Assembly: GCA_022845895.1 (NCBI GenBank)
Contig: AP025573.1
Span: forward strand, 2,762,501-2,826,500
Reading direction: 5' to 3'
From: Lachnospiraceae bacterium
GTDB taxonomy: Bacteria > Bacillota > Clostridia > Lachnospirales > Lachnospiraceae
DNA length: 64,000 bases
This document shows positions 43,864 through 51,146 of this stretch, piece after piece; positions within the stretch are counted from its first letter, which is position 1, and each line of letters begins with the position of its first letter. The position numbers were made by a program, and so were the translations under genes. The notes under the pieces are model-generated. The model saw only the letters and a list, made by a program, of their open reading frames with translations, had not been told where the DNA came from and did not search any database.

Positions 43864-45626
43864 TCCTTTCCTCCCACAACCGCATACACATAAGTACATA
43901 CTTTCTTATATTCTCTGCAGCATATCCGTATCTCGTATATGCCGCATCTGGCAGGTGCTGTGTATATACCGTCAGGTCCAACTTCTCCGCCGCCTTCATC
44001 CATCAGCTCATACGTAAGGGTACAAGGTTCCATATTCTTGAATCTGACGGAAAAATAATGCTTTTCTCCGGGGGGCAGCCTGACAGTTGGTGTATCCGGT
44101 ATAATCTGCATGGCTTTGTTCTCCTCCCCTTGCTCTGGCCTTGCTGGAATCCGCACCGCCGTCCACCTGAGGGGAAGTACAATCGTATTCTGCTCTCCCG
44201 TAAGCCTTGCGGCTACCTGGAAGCTTCCTCTTGACTCGTATACCTTCACTGACGTCTGGGCCGATATGCCGCGCGCGGATCCGCCTTCAAAGAGCCCGGA
44301 TTCTCCATAGATGACGGTATCTCCTGTGCTGCCTCTGCCGGCACCGTCTCCTACGTTCAAGATACCGACGTCCACATATACGGGACCGGGACCAAGCCCA
44401 TGGAGCACTTCTTCTGAACAGTATACTTTTCCTTTTTTCTGCTTCAGCCCCAACGGTATCTCCAATGTCCCTCCCCGGACCAGGACCGGTTCTTCCTGAA
44501 CCGGGACCACCTCTTCTTCCCGCCTCTGTGCATATGCAGGCTGCACAATATCTCTTCCGTCATAGGAAAAGCAGTCCAGATACTCACTGCATATGTCTTC
44601 TGTCTGGGGCAGCGGTATATACCGTTTGACATCTGATTCCTCCACCTCTTCCAGTATATGGTCATGCACTGCGTCTGCGATGGCAATCCTGGCAAGGCAG
44701 ACGGCTGTTTCACCCGTTCCCTGTGACTTCTCCTCCAGATTTCTGCGTCCTACATTCCACCTAACAAGCTCAAGCGGCGCGCGCTCGGTAAGCTGCAGCG
44801 CCAATTCAGGCTTCGGTTGGCACTTTGCCTCATCCCCGTCAAGGAATATGCCGGACGCCTCTTCATCCCACAAGATACTGGTAGTGCCATATTCGACCTC
44901 GTTCGTATACAGCCAGTAATCCTGCCTTTTCGTTTCCCCGCTTTGCAGTACGACCTCCTCCTGCCTGATCCAAAGCTCCTGGGCTCCGTCCGCCGTAAGG
45001 AATGCAGGCAGCCTGAGACGCCCTTTGACAGTGACTGCCCCTTCGCTGCCGGACAGGTTTTTTATATGCAAAGTGAGCCTTACGTGACGACCTTTGCACA
45101 CGACAGCCGGCATCTTTAGGCTTACTTTATAATCGGATCCGTCAAGGAGCACCATCTCTGCAAAAAACTCCTCTGTCTCCCCCTTCTTCTCTTCTTCCGG
45201 GCAATCTGCCAGAAAGAATTCATAAGTCTCCCGTATCCTGTTGTCTTCATATTCTTCCTGTTCTGCTCTTCTGTTCACGACACAGACAGGCTGTACGGCC
45301 TCCTCCTTGTGCTTAAGGTACAGCATTGCCGTAGATTTTGTCAGACTGTCATATCCTTCAAACGCAGCCAGCTTCTTCACCGTTTCTCCCGGAACGACGA
45401 TATCTCTGCCGGCACCGTCGACCGCCGCCCCGCTTTCTATCAGCAGCGTCCGTTCGTCCAATGCACGGACACCGAGGCCGCACAGGACACCTGTTCCAAG
45501 AACCAGCTGGTTCAGGAACATCCTTCTGGAGTCATGGTATCTCTGTTCTGCCTGAAAGTCTGCCGATGTCAGCATCTTTCCATAATAGTATCTGTTCTTT
45601 TCGAATGGATACGGCCGGTCACTCAT
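43860..45626 (-). CDS. eCIS fibre/baseplate-associated large protein
   Basis: A 588-aa protein. Its start (FEKNRYYYGKMLTSADFQAEQRYHDSRRMFLNQLVLGTGVLCGL) is a conserved eCIS module found near baseplate or fibre genes. Then come several beta-rich repeats (LHIKNLSGSEGAVTVKG..., VDVGILNVGDGAG...) and a C-terminal Ig-like region (PTVRLPPGEKHYFSV ... DGIYTAPARCGIYEIRICC). It likely decorates the baseplate or acts in target contact. It overlaps the LytTR gene by 8 nt. Confidence 0.7.
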   Translation of the reverse strand: MSDRPYPFEKNRYYYGKMLTSADFQAEQRYHDSRRMFLNQLVLGTGVLCGLGVRALDERTLLIESGAAVDGAGRDIVVPGETVKKLAAFEGYDSLTKSTAMLYLKHKEEAVQPVCVVNRRAEQEEYEDNRIRETYEFFLADCPEEEKKGETEEFFAEMVLLDGSDYKVSLKMPAVVCKGRHVRLTLHIKNLSGSEGAVTVKGRLRLPAFLTADGAQELWIRQEEVVLQSGETKRQDYWLYTNEVEYGTTSILWDEEASGIFLDGDEAKCQPKPELALQLTERAPLELVRWNVGRRNLEEKSQGTGETAVCLARIAIADAVHDHILEEVEESDVKRYIPLPQTEDICSEYLDCFSYDGRDIVQPAYAQRREEEVVPVQEEPVLVRGGTLEIPLGLKQKKGKVYCSEEVLHGLGPGPVYVDVGILNVGDGAGRGSTGDTVIYGESGLFEGGSARGISAQTSVKVYESRGSFQVAARLTGEQNTIVLPLRWTAVRIPARPEQGEENKAMQIIPDTPTVRLPPGEKHYFSVRFKNMEPCTLTYELMDEGGGEVGPDGIYTAPARCGIYEIRICCREYKKVCTYVYAVVGGKE

Positions 45627-45930
45627 CCTCTCTCCCCCTGTAACTTCTGTAATTATAAAGCCTGAGGCGCTTTTTTACCTCAGGTGACAGACGCTGTGCA
45701 TAGGTACAATATATACTGTCATTGAAATAAAGAATCCGGTTCTTCGTATCTACCTTTTCAACCAGATCCAGATTTACAAGTGTGGACGCTTTTGTCCGAA
45801 ACAAATATGGAGCGAACTCCTCCTGCAGCGGCGTAATATCTGCGCGTATCTTGCCCACCCCGTTTTTATAGACAATCTCGCAGTAATGAGTGGATTTAAT
45901 CGTCTCGATATAGTAGATATCGGACAACAT
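45619..45930 (-). CDS. LytTR DNA-binding domain regulator of the eCIS operon
   Basis: A 103-aa protein consisting of a LytTR domain only: LSDIYYIETIKSTHYCEIVYKNG, then LFRTKASTLVNLDLVEKVDTKNRILYFND. No receiver domain is present. ATG 45,930 has GGAGG 6 nt upstream. The frame stays open for 20 more codons (YIYIQDSEHIWRKV), which supply the first strand of a complete LytTR fold, back to a TGA, but with no ATG/GTG/TTG; an ATT preceded by AAAGGAG is the only candidate. It is the first gene of the 25-kb operon and probably its activator. Confidence 0.82.
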   Translation of the reverse strand: MLSDIYYIETIKSTHYCEIVYKNGVGKIRADITPLQEEFAPYLFRTKASTLVNLDLVEKVDTKNRILYFNDSIYCTYAQRLSPEVKKRLRLYNYRSYRGREDE

Positions 45931-46110
45931 TACTTTCCTCCAGATATGCTCGCTGTCTTGAATGTAGATGTACTCCTTGTCTTCCGTAATGATTCACTCC
46001 TTTGGTCCACTTACATTGAGAAAAACTGTATTACATATAAATTACTACAGAAAGTCCAGCCATGTTTATAAAATTCATATTTTGTCGTTTTTTGTCATAT
46101 TATGGTGGGG

Positions 46111-46376
46111 ATAGTAAAGTGGACGCCAATGGGAAGGTATGGGGCAGATGCTCCGATGCGTACGGGAACTCCGACTATCACGCAGATTTTCCTGTAATCT
46201 TACATGACTTACAAAAAGACCTCCGGGGAAAGAAATTTTCAAGATTTCTTTCCCCGGAGGTCTTTTCAAGCAATTCACGTTCTTCATGTCTTTTTAATCG
46301 CCGGGCGGGCTAATCGGAGCCTCGGACACATCGGAGCAGATGTCATCCGGCTTCCGCCCGGCGTCCACTTTATCAC
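46111..46376. repeat. 266-bp inverted-repeat element (MITE/IS-relic-like) beside the HPr gene
   Basis: A ~68-bp left arm (46,111-46,178) and a right arm (46,311-46,376) are imperfect inverted copies. They share the outer TAAAGTGGACGCC and inner TCGGAG and ATCGGAGCA blocks. Between them lies a perfect 23-bp terminator hairpin. The outer end of the right arm reaches within a few bases of the HPr stop codon. No ORF of note lies inside. This looks like a small non-autonomous element or the joined ends of an insertion sequence. Confidence 0.6.
46214..46266 (-). terminator. Strong bidirectional terminator hairpin
   Basis: A perfect 23-bp stem (46,214-46,236 with 46,244-46,266) with a 7-nt loop, starting with AAAA and ending with TTTT, so it can stop transcription on both strands. 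On the minus strand it is followed by TTTTTG. It isolates the HPr/cda operon from the eCIS promoter region. Confidence 0.92.
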
Positions 46377-46382
46377 TCCTGA

Positions 46383-46646
46383 CTAATCCTCCAGCCCGTG
46401 TTCTACAATTGCCGTCATAGCCTTGAGTGCCTCTTCTTCCCCTTCTCCTTCGCACATAAGCTCAATCTCATCACCTTCTTTGACACATGCTCCGAGAATG
46501 CTCAGGATGCTCTTTGCATTTGCCGTCGTGTTCCTTATCTGGAACATCACTTTACATTCATACTTAAGAGCCTCGTTGCAGAATATTCCTGCCGGCCTCA
46601 GATGCAGTCCTGTCGGGTTGGTAATCTTTACCTTCTGGCTAACCAT
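46383..46646 (-). CDS. ptsH: HPr phosphocarrier protein
   Basis: An 87-aa HPr. Active-site His15 lies in TGLHLRPAG and regulatory Ser46 in AKSILSILG; the length is standard. It carries phosphate from enzyme I to PTS permeases, and its Ser-phosphorylated form works with CcpA in carbon repression. GGAGGATATT precedes the ATG. It is not next to ptsI and follows cdaR by 9 nt, so it is probably co-transcribed with the c-di-AMP genes. Confidence 0.93.
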   Translation of the reverse strand: MVSQKVKITNPTGLHLRPAGIFCNEALKYECKVMFQIRNTTANAKSILSILGACVKEGDEIELMCEGEGEEEALKAMTAIVEHGLED

Positions 46647-46655
46647 AATATCCTC

Positions 46656-47918
46656 CTATTCCTTGTCCTCCAGTACAACTTTCACTTTGATGCTCTGCTC
46701 AAGTGAACAGCTGGCCGGAAATTGTATATTGACCGGTATCTCATATGTTCCTGCTTCTTTATAGTTTTTCAAGTCTATGCCCGCTGTGATATCCACGCCT
46801 GTTTCAAGCTTATCCAGAATTTCTCTCGGTCCGCGTATCTGAATCTCTATATTCTCCGCCATTGCGTATGTCAGCTTCAGGTCTTCCGACAGATTGTTGA
46901 CTGTTATAGAGCCGAGCGGCAGCTCAAAAGATTTCGTACCGTTCTTTTCCACGCTGATGGATACGACTATGGAACCGGCATTTTCGTCTGCCAGATTGAT
47001 ATTATCCGGAAGGTACAGGGTGATATCGACTATCTTTTCGGTCTTTTCACTTACATCAGACACCTCCAGCGCACTTGCAGGAATCTGGATGCTCGTAATC
47101 TCCTCCAGTGCGTCTGCCTCCCCTGATATCTGTATCTCCTGAGGTTCATAAGTAATCTCGGAAAATGAGTAGCCGTCTGCAGCAGATATCCCAGAAGTGT
47201 CAAATTCGAGCCCAACCTTCTTCGTGTGCAGCAGCTGTATGCTGACTCCTACTCCTTTGCTGCCCAGGTTATTTGTGAGCAGTGACTGGTCTATCTCGTT
47301 GTTGTCTTCATCGTACAGTGTCAGCTGGGACTTCAGCACCGCATCAGACGACATGCCCGATACATCGACTTCCGCTGCCACTCTGCTGATTTTGCTTATG
47401 ACAGATTCCGGTCCTCTTATGAATACGGACTCCGGATCTGACGCTATCTCTCCGAGCACATAGCCGTCTCTTACCGTGCCGGTCGTCATCGGAGTAATCG
47501 GGAATTTCTTGCCCTGCTCCTTCTCAAGCTTCACCTGCAGATTCCTCGGCGTGGCATAGGCGCTGCTGTATCGCCCCTCGTATCCATTTACCGTGATATC
47601 TATCGGAATCTGGGTCTTCAACGTCAATTCCTTCATATCAGCCGTAGCAAGGATGTCCTCCGCCTTGATTTCATTCAGCAGCTTCCTCTTTCCAACCACG
47701 GTTACGCTCACCGTCTGGGTCCCGTCTACAATCTGATAGGTCTGCGGATTCTTAGGATCCGCCGTCAATACTTCCTCATTGGTCACGGTTACCGGTATAT
47801 TGGTAAATGTCTTGTCAACAACCGGATTGTCGATATTAACCACTATGAGCCACAATAGCAGTGCCGCAAAGAAGGCTAATATCTTGAGACCAATATTATT
47901 CATCAGTCTTCTCTTCAT
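46656..47918 (-). CDS. cdaR: CdaR (YbbR-repeat regulator of diadenylate cyclase)
   Basis: A 420-aa protein with one N-terminal TM helix (~11-27) and four extracytoplasmic YbbR repeats (conserved hydrophobic strands ending in GP, e.g. VFIRGPESVI and IQIRGPREIL). In B. subtilis CdaR binds and tunes CdaA. The start overlaps the cdaA end by 23 nt. A GGAAGG site lies about 8 nt before the ATG. Confidence 0.92.
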   Translation of the reverse strand: MKRRLMNNIGLKILAFFAALLLWLIVVNIDNPVVDKTFTNIPVTVTNEEVLTADPKNPQTYQIVDGTQTVSVTVVGKRKLLNEIKAEDILATADMKELTLKTQIPIDITVNGYEGRYSSAYATPRNLQVKLEKEQGKKFPITPMTTGTVRDGYVLGEIASDPESVFIRGPESVISKISRVAAEVDVSGMSSDAVLKSQLTLYDEDNNEIDQSLLTNNLGSKGVGVSIQLLHTKKVGLEFDTSGISAADGYSFSEITYEPQEIQISGEADALEEITSIQIPASALEVSDVSEKTEKIVDITLYLPDNINLADENAGSIVVSISVEKNGTKSFELPLGSITVNNLSEDLKLTYAMAENIEIQIRGPREILDKLETGVDITAGIDLKNYKEAGTYEIPVNIQFPASCSLEQSIKVKVVLEDKE

Positions 47919-48786
47919 GGCTGTGCCTTCCTTTCCACATTGCTATTAATTTGTTCGTATCCGTCTTTTTATTCTGGATAGCGGCAAGCTTATCCCTAAG
48001 CTCCTCACGGCTGATATTCCGGTACAGCTGTCCGCCCGAAGCCACGGATACTGCGCCGGTCTCCTCGGAAACCGCTATAACGAGCGCATCGCTGACCTCG
48101 CTCATGCCCACTGCCGCCCGGTGCCTCGTCCCCAGATCTTTGCTGAGTCCCATATTGTCAGAAAGCGGCAGATAGCATGTGGCAGAGACAATCCGGTCTC
48201 CCCGGACGATGATGGCCCCGTCATGCAGCGGCGTATTATGTTCAAATATATTAATGAGCATCTGCCTGGACACGATACAGTCCAGACGGATGCCGGTACT
48301 TTCATATTCTGTCAGGCGGATGGCCTGCTCAACAACTATCAACGCTCCTGTTTTGACGGCTCCCATGCTGTAAGCCGCATCAATCATGCTGTCCATCGTC
48401 TCTTCACTGAACCTTACCCGCTCCCGGTTCGTCTCAAAGGGCACGACGGACGTAAGAAATTTCCGTTCTCCCAATTTCTCGAGCGCCCGGCGCAGCTCCG
48501 GCTGGAATACGACGATAGCCGCCGTTGCCATGACCGTAACCGAATTTCTTGCCACAAACAGAATCGTGTGCATCTTAAATATGGCAGCAACAAGAATAAA
48601 AACAGCAAGCACGATGATTCCCTTCAGAAGCATCCACGCTTTTGTATTCTTGATCCATATCATTATCTGATAAATCAGAAAAGTCAGAATCATCACTTCG
48701 ATGATATCTGTCAGATGTATCTCTGGAAAATAGACGTCCACGATACTCAGATAACGTTCCATCATTTGTGTAATCCGCTGTTCCAT
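47896..48786 (-). CDS. cdaA: Diadenylate cyclase CdaA (DacA)
   Basis: A 296-aa membrane enzyme that makes c-di-AMP from two ATP. Three N-terminal TM helices (~27-45, 50-70, 73-92) are followed by a DAC domain with DGA (189-191) and RHR (221-223) motifs. Length and motifs are intact. In this family c-di-AMP controls K+ and osmolyte balance and cell-wall homeostasis. GGAGG lies before the ATG. Confidence 0.95.
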   Translation of the reverse strand: MEQRITQMMERYLSIVDVYFPEIHLTDIIEVMILTFLIYQIMIWIKNTKAWMLLKGIIVLAVFILVAAIFKMHTILFVARNSVTVMATAAIVVFQPELRRALEKLGERKFLTSVVPFETNRERVRFSEETMDSMIDAAYSMGAVKTGALIVVEQAIRLTEYESTGIRLDCIVSRQMLINIFEHNTPLHDGAIIVRGDRIVSATCYLPLSDNMGLSKDLGTRHRAAVGMSEVSDALVIAVSEETGAVSVASGGQLYRNISREELRDKLAAIQNKKTDTNKLIAMWKGRHSHEEKTDE

Positions 48787-48827
48787 CTTGTCACCTCCTT
48801 CTTAACTATCCATACTTCCCCACCATA

Positions 48828-49985
48828 TTATTCTTTATCCAGGTTCAGATCTTTTTTCATGCTCTGTGTCAGCAGAATCTGTTCCGTGTTGCCTATCACG
48901 CGGCCCTTTGCAGAAGGCCCTCTCTTAGGAGCAGGTTTTTTCCTGTCCGCTGCCGGTGCTTTTGGGGCTGCTTCTTTACCGGAATGCGCCCTTTTTGATT
49001 CGGCTCCGCCGCGTCTCGCCTTCCTTCTTACTTCTTCCGTATCTATAATCTCTGTCTCCTGTCGTTCATTGATGCGCTTTACCGTCTTTTCAGGCGTGGC
49101 CACAGATATCTTCGGAATCGCCTTCACGAAATAATAGTATTCGTCATCCTCATACTGCAGGTTCTCGCTTCTGGCATAATCTACCGAGAAGAAGAAAAAT
49201 TCCAGCACGAGTCCGATTATGACCGCGGCTATACTTCCCACTATCAGAGTTCCATATGAAGTATGTACTCCAAGAGCAATATCCCCTGCCGCTATGACGA
49301 CTACGTCTGCGACAGCTCCTGCCACGACCGCTATCTTCCAGGCATGGTCCATGGACTGCCTGCGAAGCGTGTATACGACAAAGAAGCAGATGATGAATGC
49401 TACGATTACTATCCACATCTCTTTGCTTTGAAATACCTGTTTGGCATATGCGCTAATCTGTGTCATGAGCCCTTTGGCTCCGCTGCCTTCTATGACTGCC
49501 GCCGTACTCTTTACATATTTCAGCATATAGAATACGACCGTACCGCAAGCAACTGCCACAAGAGATACCGGGGCGCTCACAAGGCCGAAAGCTACCGGAA
49601 TGACATATGGTATCTTAAAGGCGAACGCAATCGGCGTAAGCAGCACGATCAGCGTCATCTTCGGTGTCAGGCGGAAATAGAAGATATACATGACGAGAAA
49701 TACAATTGCTGTCACTGCAAGCGTTGCAAGTGAAACAGAAAATGTATGTGCCAGTATAAGAACCGTAGCGGCGATGACTATCATGACCATGGGAAGAAAT
49801 GTACATATGACCGCCAGAGCGACCGTAGCGGCCGGTGATGCTGCCATCTTCATAAATCCTATGTTATGATTGATCAGATAAAATGTTACAAGTGCAAGAA
49901 CAAACTGGATTGCCTTATCTATAATCTTAGAATTTCTGGCATACACTTCCTGCAGCCGTCCCCGAAGTACGAATAAACTTTCCAT
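48828..49985 (-). CDS. Polytopic membrane protein with basic cytoplasmic tail, unknown
   Basis: A 385-aa protein with about eight TM helices between residues 25 and 265 and a ~110-aa charged, Lys/Arg/Pro-rich cytoplasmic C-terminus. No transporter signature is clear. It begins directly at the stop codon of the preceding small membrane-protein gene, and cdaA follows 42 nt later. This placement is frequent in Lachnospiraceae and suggests an envelope function linked to c-di-AMP. Confidence 0.75.
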   Translation of the reverse strand: MESLFVLRGRLQEVYARNSKIIDKAIQFVLALVTFYLINHNIGFMKMAASPAATVALAVICTFLPMVMIVIAATVLILAHTFSVSLATLAVTAIVFLVMYIFYFRLTPKMTLIVLLTPIAFAFKIPYVIPVAFGLVSAPVSLVAVACGTVVFYMLKYVKSTAAVIEGSGAKGLMTQISAYAKQVFQSKEMWIVIVAFIICFFVVYTLRRQSMDHAWKIAVVAGAVADVVVIAAGDIALGVHTSYGTLIVGSIAAVIIGLVLEFFFFSVDYARSENLQYEDDEYYYFVKAIPKISVATPEKTVKRINERQETEIIDTEEVRRKARRGGAESKRAHSGKEAAPKAPAADRKKPAPKRGPSAKGRVIGNTEQILLTQSMKKDLNLDKE

Positions 49986-50381
49986 TTACTTATTCTCCTT
50001 TTCATACATCTTAAGCAGTCTCGTCAGATTATGATTATACTTCTTAACACGCTGTCTTGCTTTCTTATGCCTCAGATTATAAAGGTGGCTCGTTATGACC
50101 GCATAAGCAATGACCAGTACGATATATCCTATAATCACGGCCAGGCCCAGCGTGAGTATCAGACCATTGGACATCTTGGCCATCAGGTTCTCCATGCCGG
50201 CCAGAAAAATGAGTGCGAGCGCGCATACATAACCGACCGTCACCCATAGGATGGAGCAGATCGTATGCATCCCCGCATAATCCTTTCTATAGTATTCACT
50301 TATCTTAAAATCCTGCTTCCCCTGCGTCTGTTCATAGAAGGCAAGCTGAGTCATCAGTTTTATTCTCCGCTCATCTAACAT
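49986..50381 (-). CDS. Small two-TM membrane protein, unknown
   Basis: A 131-aa protein with two TM helices (~47-67 and ~78-103) and a basic C-terminal tail (RHKKARQRVKKYNHNL). The ATG at 50,381 follows GAGGTGGATT; a TTG 12 nt upstream is less likely. It is first in the cda operon, about 45 nt after a good promoter. Confidence 0.75.
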   Translation of the reverse strand: MLDERRIKLMTQLAFYEQTQGKQDFKISEYYRKDYAGMHTICSILWVTVGYVCALALIFLAGMENLMAKMSNGLILTLGLAVIIGYIVLVIAYAVITSHLYNLRHKKARQRVKKYNHNLTRLLKMYEKENK

Positions 50382-50425
50382 AATCCACCTCAAATTCCTG
50401 TCACATATAATTAAACATCATTTTT

Positions 50426-50454
50426 AGTATAACAAATATCAGTATCCTTGTCCA
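50426..50454 (-). promoter_or_regulatory. Promoter of the cda operon, overlapping the comF end
   Basis: TGGACA (50,454-50,449) and TATACT (50,431-50,426) with a 17-nt spacer on the minus strand. The -35 box lies inside the last codons of comF. It should drive the two membrane-protein genes, cdaA, cdaR and possibly ptsH. Confidence 0.7.
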
Positions 50455-51146
50455 ATACTTATAGTCAAAAAATAGACATTTTGAACTCCGGACTTTTTCA
50501 GTATTTCGGCAGCCGCATCTATCGTATTTCCTGTCGTATAGATATCATCGACAAGCAGGATGGACGGAACCGGTACGAATCTTTCTGTGACTGCGAAAGC
50601 TCCCTGCATATTCCGCTTCCTCTCCCTGCTGCCAAGCAGCTTCTGCGGACTAGAGCTGCGTATCCTGGCCAGCCCCTTGCTGTCCACGCGGATGTCCGTC
50701 AGCTTCCCGAGGCAGTCTGCCAGCACTTCTGCCTGGTTATACCCTCTCTTGCGTCTTCTGGCCGGATGTAACGGGATGGGAACGATTAGATACGGATTAC
50801 ATGCTCGTATAAATGTATTGCAGCACTCTGTCATTTTGTTAGCATAGTAGCTTCCATAATTTCTCTGATTCTGGTATTTAAACCGATAGATAGAATTGCT
50901 GACAGGTGATTTATGCAGCCATATGCTTCTACCCCTGTCATAATGATGATATGTATGCGAACAGTCGCGGCAATATTCCTCTTCTGCCCGCCGGACAGGT
51001 TTGCCGCACTGCATGCATCTTGGTTCTTTCACTTCCAGCCGCTTCACTGCAGCCAGACAGGCCGGACATGCGCCGCCTCTCCACACCTTTCCACAGAAAG
51101 GGCATGTATCCGGCCAGAAAAGCGACAGCACTTTTACATCTCTCAT
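50439..51146 (-). CDS. comF: ComF family phosphoribosyltransferase-like protein
   Basis: A 235-aa ComF protein. An N-terminal zinc ribbon (CPFCGKVWRGGACPAC, then CMQCGKPVRRAEEEYCRDC) is followed by a PRTase fold with PRPP loop ILLVDDIYTTGNTIDA. In competent Firmicutes ComF supports import of transforming ssDNA; a DNA-repair role is also proposed. It overlaps recD2 by 4 nt. Confidence 0.92.
   Translation of the reverse strand: MRDVKVLSLFWPDTCPFCGKVWRGGACPACLAAVKRLEVKEPRCMQCGKPVRRAEEEYCRDCSHTYHHYDRGRSIWLHKSPVSNSIYRFKYQNQRNYGSYYANKMTECCNTFIRACNPYLIVPIPLHPARRRKRGYNQAEVLADCLGKLTDIRVDSKGLARIRSSSPQKLLGSRERKRNMQGAFAVTERFVPVPSILLVDDIYTTGNTIDAAAEILKKSGVQNVYFLTISIGQGY

Noticed and set aside
20279-45930. 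Prophage
   Set aside because: Tail-like genes only: no terminase, portal, capsid, lysis or integrase genes. DUF4157, DUF4255, DUF4280 and the AAA+ ATPase identify an eCIS.
45931-46110. Promoter and LytTR binding repeats for the eCIS operon
   Set aside because: AT-rich candidate boxes exist, but spacing is poor (19-20 nt) and no paired LytTR motif is convincing, so none is called.
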